Part shown: piece after piece, positions 14,730-22,250 of the stretch
Position numbering within the stretch: the stretch's first letter is position 1
Layout of the letters: every line of letters starts with the position of its first letter
DNA from: Treponema sp. UBA1798
GTDB taxonomy: Bacteria; Spirochaetota; Spirochaetia; Treponematales; Treponemataceae
Reading direction: 5' to 3'
Assembly: GCA_002319875.1 (NCBI GenBank)
Contig: DCFS01000015.1
Span: 2,346-29,936, forward strand
Length of the DNA: 27,591 nt
Program-made: the position numbers and the translations under genes
The notes under the pieces: generated by a model
The model's database searches: none
What the model saw: only the letters and a program-made list of their open reading frames with translations
Told to the model about the DNA's origin: nothing

Positions 14730-15710
14730 TTACCAGTGCACAAAATAATCGTCTTCAGAAGCCAGAAGGTAACGTGCTTTATTCTGAAAAATAATCGTAG
14801 AAAGCCGGGTTGAAGGCTGAGCATCCGGATCGATTGCAAGAGCAGCGTTCAGCGCATCAGAAAAACCCTTTTCATCATTTTTAGGAATACAGATATCCTG
14901 CGCATAAGTAATATACGGTCCGGGGGTCAATCCTTCTGATACTTTCATCGCCTGTTCATGACAGTATAGCCCCCGCTCATAATTTCCCCCAAAATCAGAC
15001 GGCGCACTGACATAGAAAGCCGTCATCAGATCCCATATAACGCCGCTGCTGTAATCAGGGGCAAGTTCAGCGGCCCTTTCAAGCATTGCGACAGGGCCGC
15101 GTATACATCCAAGCAGTTCAGGATCAAGAGGATCAAGAGAAAAAGCGCCAAGAGTTCCTGCTGCACACCAGTATGCGGCAGGAACATCAGTCTTTTTTAA
15201 ATGCGAAACAGCCAATTTAATCGCTGCATCATCACTACCAAGCATTGCACTTCGAAAACCGGGATACCTTTTTTCAAAAACAGCAAGTATATAATCACGT
15301 CCCCTCAGATAATGCAGCTTCGCACGTTTATATTCGCTTTTCTTTTTATCAAAATGGGCATCGGTCAGCGTATCTGCTTCAATCTGGATAAAGGCATTCG
15401 CATACATGACATTCATCTCACCGCACATGACAGATAATCCCTGATGATCAGGATTACCAGCCTGCATGATTTCATACAATTTCAGCGTTGTCGGGAAAAA
15501 GTCTTCCATCAGAATTGTATCGCTTTCACCGGTAATAGCAAACATGGGATCCGGTTGTGAAGAAGATTTTTTTATCGGATTTCCATTTTTATCAGCCCCC
15601 GCAAGCAGATCTGAAGCAGCATTACTTCCGGCCTTACGGATCGAAGCACAGGAAAACAAAAGGAAAACAGATACACACACGAATATGTTTGTCAATATTT
15701 TCTTACACAT
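14730..15710 (-). CDS. tatT: TatT-like TPR lipoprotein of the TRAP transporter
   Basis: TatT (T component) is a periplasmic lipoprotein of TPR repeats that assembles with TatP in treponemes. From ATG 15710 the product is 326 aa with a lipoprotein signal (MCKKILTNIFVCVSVFLLFSC, here ending at the lipobox LFSC). Helical repeats follow, rich in Ala/Tyr/Glu, such as AKLHYLRGRDYILAVFEKRYPG, AMLERAAELAPDYSSGVIWDLMTAFY and ALNAALAIDPDAQ. ATGs at 15734 and 15773 are in frame, but the promoter hexamers lie on top of them and they would spoil the signal sequence. The ATG at 15710 has no ribosome-binding site and coincides with the predicted transcription start. It is the first gene of a five-gene operon. 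Confidence 0.9.
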   Translation of the reverse strand: MCKKILTNIFVCVSVFLLFSCASIRKAGSNAASDLLAGADKNGNPIKKSSSQPDPMFAITGESDTILMEDFFPTTLKLYEIMQAGNPDHQGLSVMCGEMNVMYANAFIQIEADTLTDAHFDKKKSEYKRAKLHYLRGRDYILAVFEKRYPGFRSAMLGSDDAAIKLAVSHLKKTDVPAAYWCAAGTLGAFSLDPLDPELLGCIRGPVAMLERAAELAPDYSSGVIWDLMTAFYVSAPSDFGGNYERGLYCHEQAMKVSEGLTPGPYITYAQDICIPKNDEKGFSDALNAALAIDPDAQPSTRLSTIIFQNKARYLLASEDDYFVHW

Positions 15711-15716
15711 TATATA

Positions 15717-15745
15717 ATTATACGAAAATGCCATAACACCGTCAA
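15717..15745 (-). promoter_or_regulatory. tatT operon promoter, predicted leaderless start
   Basis: TTGACG (15745-15740), exactly 17 bp, then TATAAT (15722-15717), followed by 6 nt and the ATG at 15710. The expected transcription start lies on the ATG itself, so the mRNA would have no 5' leader. There is no Shine-Dalgarno sequence. Confidence 0.8.
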
Positions 15746-15767
15746 TATTATGACAAGACACATTTAT

Positions 15768-15796
15768 TTGCAATACAGCCGCCGATACTTTATACT
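15768..15796 (+). promoter_or_regulatory. Promoter of the short-chain dehydrogenase gene, predicted leaderless start
   Basis: TTGCAA (15768-15773), exactly 17 bp, TATACT (15791-15796), then 7 nt to ATG 15804. No ribosome-binding site lies in those 7 nt. It is back to back with the tatT promoter; the two -35 boxes are 22 bp apart. Confidence 0.75.
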
Positions 15797-15803
15797 GGTA
15801 AAC

Positions 15804-16616
15804 ATGAAAAAACTGACAATTATTACAGGGGCAAGTTCCGGGATGGGAACAGAATTTGCCCGGCAGCTATCTGCATATTCACAGACAGACGAAATATGGC
15901 TTCTTGCGCGCAGAAAAGACCGGCTGGAAACACTGGCAGCAAAACTTTGCATTCCTGACAGGCCTTTACCGCGGGTTGTCCCAGTTGATATTAGCGGACG
16001 ACAGGGGATTTCCAAGTTTGCAGACCTTCTTGAAGAAGAAAAAAATGCAGATAAAGAACTCGGAGGATTCCGTATCAGTATGCTTGTTAACAATGCAGGT
16101 TTTGGTACATACGGAACGTTTACCCAGACAGACCTTGACAGGCAGCTTGACATGATAGACCTGAACTGCACAACTCTTACCGGAATATGCGGAAAAGCCC
16201 TGCCTTTTATGGACAGGGGTTCTACAATCATAAATGTAGCAAGCCTTGCATCCTTTCTTCCTCTCGGTAATTTTGCCGTATACGGTGCAACAAAATCATA
16301 CGTACTGAGCTTTACACTGGCACTTGCTGCAGAAACGTCCGGTAAAGGGATCAAAGTCTGTGCACTATGTCCGGGACCGGTCAGTACCGAATTCGCAGAC
16401 GTTGCTTCGAACGGAGCACGTAAAACTGTATTGCACGGGCTTCCTGCCGACAAGGTCGTAGCTCACTGTCTGAAACAGGCGGACAGAGGAAAACATACCG
16501 CCATTATGGCACTGAAATGGAAATTTAAAGCGTTTGCCAGCAGATTCGTCGGGAAATATACCGGTGCATATATCACTTATAAATTCTGCAGACGTCCGGC
16601 CAATCCCGTTTCCTGA
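15804..16616 (+). CDS. Short-chain dehydrogenase/reductase (SDR) family protein
   Basis: Classical SDR, an NAD(P)-dependent oxidoreductase of cytoplasmic small molecules. The 270-aa protein shows the Rossmann motif TGASSGMG (residues 8-15), NNAG at 96-99, a serine in VASLAS (S147/S150), and the catalytic YGATK with Y160 and K164. PGPVSTEF follows. The C-terminus is longer than usual and basic (KWKFKAFASRFVGKYT), possibly membrane-associating. An in-frame ATG at 15750 lies ahead of the promoter and would add 18 non-conserved residues; ATG 15804 puts MKKLTIITGASSG at the correct distance. Substrate cannot be predicted. It is convergent with the ttcA-like gene, 18 nt away. Confidence 0.92.
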   Translation: MKKLTIITGASSGMGTEFARQLSAYSQTDEIWLLARRKDRLETLAAKLCIPDRPLPRVVPVDISGRQGISKFADLLEEEKNADKELGGFRISMLVNNAGFGTYGTFTQTDLDRQLDMIDLNCTTLTGICGKALPFMDRGSTIINVASLASFLPLGNFAVYGATKSYVLSFTLALAAETSGKGIKVCALCPGPVSTEFADVASNGARKTVLHGLPADKVVAHCLKQADRGKHTAIMALKWKFKAFASRFVGKYTGAYITYKFCRRPANPVS

Positions 16617-16634
16617 TACAGGAAGTACTATTGC

Positions 16635-17342
16635 TTACGGTAAATACTCTGATTCCACATGCCCGAGGGCAAGCAGCATTTTTTCCTTCTTTGCAGGGTC
16701 ATTATCTGTTAACGAGCGGAGCCGTGAACGTGCTTCTTTCCGCCCGGAGTTTTCCTGGTAGCTGCAGGTACATGTTGCGCTGATATAGCCGCCTTCTTCC
16801 GCATGCTGCCTTATGAGATCTACTCCAGCATAATACAGAGGTCTGATGATTGTTACGGGATATTTCTTATACGTCAACCGCGGCGGCATAGTGGAAAGCT
16901 CTCCGCGGTACAATACGTTCATAAGCAGTGTTTCAAGTATATCATCAAGATGATGCCCCAACGCTATTTTGTTATAATGGTAAGCAATTGCATACTGCAA
17001 CAGTTCAGTTCTTCTTTGAGTAGAACACCACCAGCAGTTCATCTGCCGCCCCGGTTTTAATCGTCCCAGCACCGGAACCTTTATATGTTCCGGTATTACT
17101 CCCCAATCGGCAAATAATGAAACAAGATCGGAATTAAGTCCGGGAGTAATTTCAGTTTCGATATGCAGCGCCTTGAATTCAAAGCCGGCATTTTTCCGCC
17201 TGACACGGTTGGCAAAATATTCTACCAGCGCAGAGGAATCCTTCCCCCCTGATGCACCGACAAGGATGCGGTCACCAGATTCTATCATACGGTAATCAAA
17301 AACAGCTTTGTCTATAACCCGGAATAAAAGCGGCTGAGGCAT
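16635..17342 (-). CDS. TtcA-family tRNA 2-thiocytidine biosynthesis protein
   Basis: TtcA-type PP-loop ATPase that adds sulfur to C32 of some tRNAs with an iron-sulfur cluster. From ATG 17342 the product is 235 aa: PP-loop SGGKDS at 31-36, GLNSDLVSLF, NCWWCSTQRR with C103 and C106, GHHLDDILETLLMN, and TCTCSYQENSGR, where C193 probably gives the third cluster ligand. It is shorter than the roughly 310-aa E. coli TtcA but keeps every active-site motif. A GTG at 17357 is an alternative. ATG 17342 has a TATATT hexamer 6 nt upstream and no ribosome-binding site, which suggests a leaderless start. It is divergent from epmA. Confidence 0.88.
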   Translation of the reverse strand: MPQPLLFRVIDKAVFDYRMIESGDRILVGASGGKDSSALVEYFANRVRRKNAGFEFKALHIETEITPGLNSDLVSLFADWGVIPEHIKVPVLGRLKPGRQMNCWWCSTQRRTELLQYAIAYHYNKIALGHHLDDILETLLMNVLYRGELSTMPPRLTYKKYPVTIIRPLYYAGVDLIRQHAEEGGYISATCTCSYQENSGRKEARSRLRSLTDNDPAKKEKMLLALGHVESEYLP

Positions 17343-17348
17343 GATAGT

Positions 17349-17354
17349 AATATA
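17349..17354 (-). promoter_or_regulatory. Candidate -10 for the ttcA-like gene
   Basis: TATATT at 17354-17349 ends 6 nt before ATG 17342, the spacing expected for a leaderless transcript. No good -35 is visible (TAGCAG at 17 bp), so this is less certain than the tatT or epmA promoters. Confidence 0.35.
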
Positions 17355-17372
17355 CACTTTTTATCATACCTC

Positions 17373-17381
17373 TGCTATAAT
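17373..17381 (+). promoter_or_regulatory. epmA extended -10 promoter, predicted leaderless start
   Basis: TGCTATAAT (TATAAT at 17376-17381) is a perfect extended -10, followed by 6 nt (TAATAA) and ATG 17388. The -35 is weak, as usual for extended -10 promoters. No ribosome-binding sequence is present. Confidence 0.65.
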
Positions 17382-17387
17382 TAATAA

Positions 17388-18386
17388 ATGGATCTCGAAC
17401 TATTACAGTTACGTGCTGCCACGATGCAGCGCATCCGTAGTTTTTTTGTCGGAAAAAATTACCTGGAATTAGATACTCCGGCTCTCAGTACAACACTTAT
17501 ACCGGAAACATGCCTTGAAGTTTTCAAAACTGAATATGTTGAACCGTGGAATGGAATGTCCAGACCTCTTTATCTTGTTCCGTCTCCTGAAATTTATATA
17601 AAGCGTATTATCGCACAGCATAAAGTTGACGTTTTCCAGCTTTCGAAATGTTACCGGAATGTCGAATCAATCGGCAGAATCCATAACCCGGAATTTACCA
17701 TGCTTGAATATTATACAATGAAAGCAGATTACAAAAAATCGGCAAAACTTACCGAAGATCTTTTCCGCGCCATACTGCCGCCCGTACCTGTATCTGGTAC
17801 AGATTTCTGGAACAGAATCCGGCCGCCATTTATATATCTGACGATGAATGACGCTTTCAGGGAATATGCCGGGTTTTATCTCGCTGATGCCATGGATGTA
17901 CAGGATCTTGCAGGACACGCAAAATTACTGGGCATAGCGGAACCGGTGAACCACCCCTTTCATACGTGGCCGTGGGATGATTTATATGAACTGATTCTCG
18001 TACAATGCATAGAACCAAAACTACCGCAGACAAAACCGGTTGTTATAATGGATTATCCGGCAAAGGTGCCATGTCTCGCAAAAGATATCCCGGGCGCAGG
18101 TACACAACCTCTCTGGAAGCAGCGATGGGAACTCTACGTCTCGGGAATAGAAATTGCAAACTGTTACACAGAAGAAGATGACACTGAAAAAGTACATCAT
18201 TATTTTGAAGAGGAAGGCAGGCTGAAACAACAGACTGCAAAAATCCCGCACGCAATAGATAACGGCTACTGGAAAATATTCCGTGATTTCCCATCATGTT
18301 CAGGCGTTGCATTGGGATTCGACCGTCTGTTAGCCGTTATCTCCGGACACAACACGATTTCTTCTGTATTGCCTTTTACACTGTAA
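17388..18386 (+). CDS. epmA: EF-P beta-lysylation protein EpmA (GenX/PoxA; LysRS paralogue)
   Basis: EpmA is a class II lysyl-tRNA synthetase catalytic domain without the anticodon domain; it attaches (R)-beta-lysine to elongation factor P. The 332-aa product has motif 2 (FQLSKCYRNVESIGRIHNPEFTMLEYY region), the GIEIANCYTE strand and motif 3 (SGVALGFDRLLA). A308 in GVALG stands where true lysyl-tRNA synthetases usually have Gly; from memory this matches E. coli A298, which favours beta-lysine over alpha-lysine. efp, its substrate gene, follows 52 nt downstream, which supports the call. ATG 17388 is fixed by the promoter geometry. The C-terminus ends directly after motif 3, as in EpmA. Confidence 0.93.
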   Translation: MDLELLQLRAATMQRIRSFFVGKNYLELDTPALSTTLIPETCLEVFKTEYVEPWNGMSRPLYLVPSPEIYIKRIIAQHKVDVFQLSKCYRNVESIGRIHNPEFTMLEYYTMKADYKKSAKLTEDLFRAILPPVPVSGTDFWNRIRPPFIYLTMNDAFREYAGFYLADAMDVQDLAGHAKLLGIAEPVNHPFHTWPWDDLYELILVQCIEPKLPQTKPVVIMDYPAKVPCLAKDIPGAGTQPLWKQRWELYVSGIEIANCYTEEDDTEKVHHYFEEEGRLKQQTAKIPHAIDNGYWKIFRDFPSCSGVALGFDRLLAVISGHNTISSVLPFTL

Positions 18387-18397
18387 ATCATTATAAT
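18369..18397 (+). promoter_or_regulatory. efp promoter
   Basis: TTGCCT (18369-18374), exactly 17 bp, TATAAT (18392-18397). It overlaps the end of epmA and gives efp a leader of about 35 nt that holds the AGGAG ribosome-binding site. efp can thus be expressed independently of epmA. Confidence 0.65.
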
Positions 18398-18438
18398 AAG
18401 AAGATATCTTCAGATTTTTTTTAGGAGAAAGCATACAT

Positions 18439-19005
18439 ATGATCAGAGGCGGCGAAATAAACAAGGGAACGGTTATCCTTATCAAAAACAGTCCATACCT
18501 TGTCGTTGAACGGGAATTTGTCAATCCCGGGAAAGGAACAGCTTTTGCACGCTGTAAACTTAAAAATCTGAAAGATGGTTCTGTTCTAACCCAGCAGGTT
18601 TTCAAAACACCAGATATGGTTGAAGATGCTGAAGTAGACACAATTTCATGCCAGTATCTGTATTCGGATCAGGATAATCACTATTTTCAGAATGTAAAAA
18701 CATTTGACCAGATTACGGTACCTGTGGGATTAAATGAGGATCTCAAATATTATCTGCGGGATGACATCGAATATGATATTGTTATCTGGGAAGGCAACCC
18801 TATCGATGTCAAAATACCGCAAAAAATGGTCTTTACGGTGGCGGAAAGCGAAAACTATATTAAGGGAGATACTGTCAGCGGTGCTACGAAACCGATCCGG
18901 ACAGAAACAGGTCTTACCGTGCGCGTCCCCTTATTTATCAAACAGAATGAGAAAATCATGGTAAATACAGAGTCAAACGAATATCTGGAACGCATAAATA
19001 AATAA
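18439..19005 (+). CDS. efp: Elongation factor P
   Basis: EF-P relieves ribosome stalling at polyproline stretches. The 188-aa product has the three beta-barrel layout. The tip loop of domain I reads VNPGKGTAF with K32 at the position modified in E. coli (K34, in PGKG), so it is a substrate of the EpmA type and not the arginine/rhamnose type. Other motifs are YLVVEREFVNPGKG, FKTPDMVEDAEVD, YLRDDIEYDIVIWEGNPIDVKIPQ and TGLTVRVPLFIKQNEKIMV. An AGGAG site precedes ATG 18439. It is flanked by epmA upstream and a radical-SAM gene 7 nt downstream. Confidence 0.97.
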   Translation: MIRGGEINKGTVILIKNSPYLVVEREFVNPGKGTAFARCKLKNLKDGSVLTQQVFKTPDMVEDAEVDTISCQYLYSDQDNHYFQNVKTFDQITVPVGLNEDLKYYLRDDIEYDIVIWEGNPIDVKIPQKMVFTVAESENYIKGDTVSGATKPIRTETGLTVRVPLFIKQNEKIMVNTESNEYLERINK

Positions 19006-19012
19006 CGGCATA

Positions 19013-21313
19013 TTGTTGGAATTTCATGTATTGATCGTACGGCTTTCTCCGTTTCATGACGTTGTAAAGTCGACGACACATCAGTTTCTTTACGGTGAGT
19101 GTCGCCGTGTTCTTGATGACAGTTGTATTGATTTTGCTTTTTTTCCATCTGAAGCAGAACGACGGCGCCACACAGGTATAAGAGGGATCAGAAGCGGCCG
19201 GAAAGCGGCAGACTTCAATCTTCTTCTCATATCAAACAGTTACGCGGTAGAACTTCTTAACCTTCCCTATATGCTCAAACTTGCCGGGATCCCCTACAGT
19301 TCCGATGAACGCAGATTATGTAATTCCGGACCCCTGATGATTATGGGCGGCTCAAACGCATTAGCTTCTCAATCTGTTTTATACAGCGAAACAAACGCGA
19401 TGGTAGATGCTCTGTATATCGGAGAGGGTGAAAATAATATAGAACATATAGTACGGGAACTCAGCTCAGTTCCGGAAAACAAACGCAGGGAAAAATTAAT
19501 GTCGCTGCAGAGTGCTGTTACCGGTCTTAAAGTATTCGGTGCCCCGGCAGCTGTTATAAAAAAAGCGATTTACCAGGATACAAAAAGAGAACTGCTTGCA
19601 AATGCTGAACAGGCTCTGTTCGATTCATCAGAAGCTTCTACGGTCAGACTGCAGATCGCGTACGATTGCCCGTCATTTTGCACTTTCTGCTTCGAAGGGT
19701 GGGAACGAAAGCCCTACCGGGAAATACCGCTTTCTCAGTTAGTAGCAGCAGCAGCCGGCCTGAAAAAAAAGACAGGCGCTGACACACTTGAAATTACCGC
19801 TTTCAATTTCAATACCCATGCCGATATTACCGCGCTTATAAAGGAAATGAATAAACTGTATTTTCAGGTAAATTTTATGAGCCAGCGGGCTGATATTCTC
19901 GCGGCCAATCCTTCGCTTGTTGTATATGAAACAACGGCAGGGAAACGGCAATATACACTGGGTATCGAAGGTATCAGTCAGCGCATACGATCCTATTTCA
20001 ATAAGAATCTCAGTGAAGAGACGGCTCTACAGGCTATAACAATACTTCTGAAAGAACCGATCCGGGAAATAAAACTCTTTTACATTATCAGCGGTCTTGA
20101 GACAGAGGATGACGCATCCGACTTCAGACAGTTTCTGGCAAAAGTCGGATCTCTCAAAGAGTTGTATAACACTGGCATACGCATACTCTGTTCATTCGGT
20201 CTTCTGGTCAGAATGCCATTCACACCGCTCCGCTATGAAAAACTCCTGATGACACAGGAGGAATGGAAACCTGTTGTTGAAATGATACGTCGCACTACAG
20301 AAATGGCAAGATATGAATTCCGACTTACCTACCCCTATGATGAATATTTCCTTTCTCAGGCGCTTGTTATGATCAACCGTTATACCGGCACAGTTCTTCA
20401 GGAAATGGCCGAAAGAGATTTATTTTACGATCAGGTACTGTCTGAAGGGGCATGGAATTTTTTCAGGGAAAAAACACAGCTGGATGCATCCTTCTCTGCT
20501 GAAAAAGATAAAAACTATCATTTTGCATTCGATTTTATTGATTGTCATACGCCGGCAGATTTTCTATACCAGCGGTTTCTCGATGCAAAAAACGGAAAAG
20601 AAATGCCTATGTGCCTTGGAACAAAATGTAACGGTTGCAACGCATGTAATGACAGCCAGCGGACTTTTCTGGGAAACCATACCATTGCAATGCCGTCGCG
20701 CAGAGATCTCGATGAAGTATCAGTACTTATAAAAGCTAAAGCACAGGCGGAACCGATCTATCTCATAACTGATATTCCCGAAATACAAAATCACGTCAGA
20801 AATGAAACGAAAGAAGCCGCTCTCATGCGGCAGTTGATTACTGCTATCGACGAAGGTGTTACCACGGTAATGACTGTACGCGATGCCCTTTTCGGAGGCA
20901 AAATGTTTGAAGGCAGATTGCCACACTGGTACGGAAAAACGGTATATGCAGTCTATCCCTTTTCAAACGCACACAGACAAGGTTTGTTTCACAGTTTACA
21001 GAATGCGGGCTTTATGGTAAGCGATTCCGAAATAATTCCGGAACACATCAGTATAGAGCTTTCAGATATTTCGGTTACCGACTCCCGGCAACTTGAAAAA
21101 ACAGCCTCAGATATTCTGGACAACATGCATATGCCGTTCATCCTTTCACGTAAAGATGGAACAACATACTTTACTATCGTACCGAAAGCAATGAAAAAAC
21201 ATATTGTCTCAGAATGCCACATAAAAGCCGGTATCATTTATATTTCCGGATCATGCAAACTGGATCTCTCCTCAATAAGGAAAAGCAGCTTTACAGCAAA
21301 AATATCTTTTTAA
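19013..21313 (+). CDS. Large radical-SAM protein with cobalamin-binding-like N-terminus and extra cysteine cluster
   Basis: A 766-aa protein. The N-terminal 200 residues resemble a B12-binding-type Rossmann domain (NLLLISNSYAVELLNLPYML, IMGGSNALASQS, ALYIGEGENNIEHIVREL). The radical-SAM core has the 4Fe-4S motif C219-x3-C223-x2-C226 (CPSFCTFC), then LEITAFNFNTH, QYTLGIEGISQRIR and FYIISGLETEDDA. A second cysteine group, C534-x4-C539-x2-C542-x2-C545 (CLGTKCNGCNAC), may bind another cluster. The remaining 220 residues are unknown; they could be a diverged version of the domain fused to some B12-type radical-SAM proteins. Frame starts with TTG TTG (19013, 19016) without a clear ribosome-binding site, 7 nt after efp, so reinitiation is likely. 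It is not a lysine 2,3-aminomutase (EpmB). Confidence 0.88.
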   Translation: MLEFHVLIVRLSPFHDVVKSTTHQFLYGECRRVLDDSCIDFAFFPSEAERRRHTGIRGIRSGRKAADFNLLLISNSYAVELLNLPYMLKLAGIPYSSDERRLCNSGPLMIMGGSNALASQSVLYSETNAMVDALYIGEGENNIEHIVRELSSVPENKRREKLMSLQSAVTGLKVFGAPAAVIKKAIYQDTKRELLANAEQALFDSSEASTVRLQIAYDCPSFCTFCFEGWERKPYREIPLSQLVAAAAGLKKKTGADTLEITAFNFNTHADITALIKEMNKLYFQVNFMSQRADILAANPSLVVYETTAGKRQYTLGIEGISQRIRSYFNKNLSEETALQAITILLKEPIREIKLFYIISGLETEDDASDFRQFLAKVGSLKELYNTGIRILCSFGLLVRMPFTPLRYEKLLMTQEEWKPVVEMIRRTTEMARYEFRLTYPYDEYFLSQALVMINRYTGTVLQEMAERDLFYDQVLSEGAWNFFREKTQLDASFSAEKDKNYHFAFDFIDCHTPADFLYQRFLDAKNGKEMPMCLGTKCNGCNACNDSQRTFLGNHTIAMPSRRDLDEVSVLIKAKAQAEPIYLITDIPEIQNHVRNETKEAALMRQLITAIDEGVTTVMTVRDALFGGKMFEGRLPHWYGKTVYAVYPFSNAHRQGLFHSLQNAGFMVSDSEIIPEHISIELSDISVTDSRQLEKTASDILDNMHMPFILSRKDGTTYFTIVPKAMKKHIVSECHIKAGIIYISGSCKLDLSSIRKSSFTAKISF

Positions 21314-21352
21314 CAGGCACTTTTCTAAAAGCCGGAAAATCTTCGAAGCCTT

Positions 21353-22201
21353 TCAATTATCCCCGATTACAGACTCAGCCCAGGCGGAAAAGAGCCCGGG
21401 CCATACGGCACATTCCTTCTGCACCTGCTCAGGCCGGACAGCCGTCTGCCGGTTTGCAAGGCTTAATCCGTGTACACCTTTAGTAAATACATGATATTCG
21501 AACGGAACGTCGTTTTGTGCCAGCGCAGAAACAAAAAGCAGAGAATTCTGTATCGGAACACTTTTATCTGCAGCTGTATGCCATAAAAACGCAGGAGGTA
21601 CATCTTTAGTAACACGGTTTTCAAGTGATACAAAATTTCTCCATTCGCCGGTCAGATGTTTCTGGCCCAGCAGGTTGCGGATCGATTCTTCATGGCAGTA
21701 TTCCCCGGACGTTATCACCGGGTACGCCAGCAGCAATGCATTGGGACGAATATCGTCTGCTGCATACGGAAGATACTTCTGCGGCAGTTCCGTATGCCAC
21801 CACACACCGAGACTTGCCGCCAGATGCCCGCCGGCAGAAAAACCGCAAACGATAATCTTTGAAATATCTACACCCCACTCACCGGAATGGGCACGGACAT
21901 AATGCACAGCTTCGCAGAGATCAAGGAATGCAGCAGGGAAATCCATAGGTGCACAGGAATATTCAAGCACGCATGCATGAAAACCAAGACTGTTCATTTT
22001 CAGTGCGACGGGTTCAGCTTCACGAAAACTCGTATACCGGTATGCACCACCAGGACAGATGATAACAAGCGGACGCCGGCGATCACTTCCGGTCTCCGGA
22101 TTATTTGCCAATATATAAGTAGTGAGCCGTGGTATAAAGTTATTATTTTCGATCCCATACTGACGATACTGTACCGGCAGCTCAATAATCTGATGAATCA
22201 T
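21353..22201 (-). CDS. Alpha/beta hydrolase (esterase/acetylesterase-like)
   Basis: The 282-aa cytosolic protein has an alpha/beta-hydrolase fold: ICPGGAYRYTSFRE provides the oxyanion strand, IVCGFSAGGHLAASLG the nucleophile elbow (GFSAGGH), AADKSVPIQNS the acid Asp, and GVHGLSLA the catalytic His. The pattern is close to bacterial acetyl-xylan esterase or carboxylesterase families (BD-FAE-like). No signal peptide. It follows the DtxR-type gene by 49 nt and has GGGAG and AAGG sequences before ATG 22201, so it may be co-transcribed with the metal regulator, although its own role is probably sugar-ester or small-ester metabolism. It is convergent with the radical-SAM gene; the 39-nt gap has no convincing terminator. 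Confidence 0.87.
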   Translation of the reverse strand: MIHQIIELPVQYRQYGIENNNFIPRLTTYILANNPETGSDRRRPLVIICPGGAYRYTSFREAEPVALKMNSLGFHACVLEYSCAPMDFPAAFLDLCEAVHYVRAHSGEWGVDISKIIVCGFSAGGHLAASLGVWWHTELPQKYLPYAADDIRPNALLLAYPVITSGEYCHEESIRNLLGQKHLTGEWRNFVSLENRVTKDVPPAFLWHTAADKSVPIQNSLLFVSALAQNDVPFEYHVFTKGVHGLSLANRQTAVRPEQVQKECAVWPGLFSAWAESVIGDN

Positions 22202-22250
22202 ACCTTAAACTCCCGGATAATACAAATTTTGTGATGTAATGCGAAATTTA

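Noticed and set aside
15764..16453. 229-codon minus-strand ORF opposite the SDR gene
   Set aside because: Serine/arginine-rich antisense composition typical of a shadow frame; the SDR motifs on the other strand are complete.
16610..16624. Small hairpin TTCCTG-ATA-CAGGAA at the end of the SDR gene as terminator
   Set aside because: 6-bp stem with a 3-nt loop and no following T tract.
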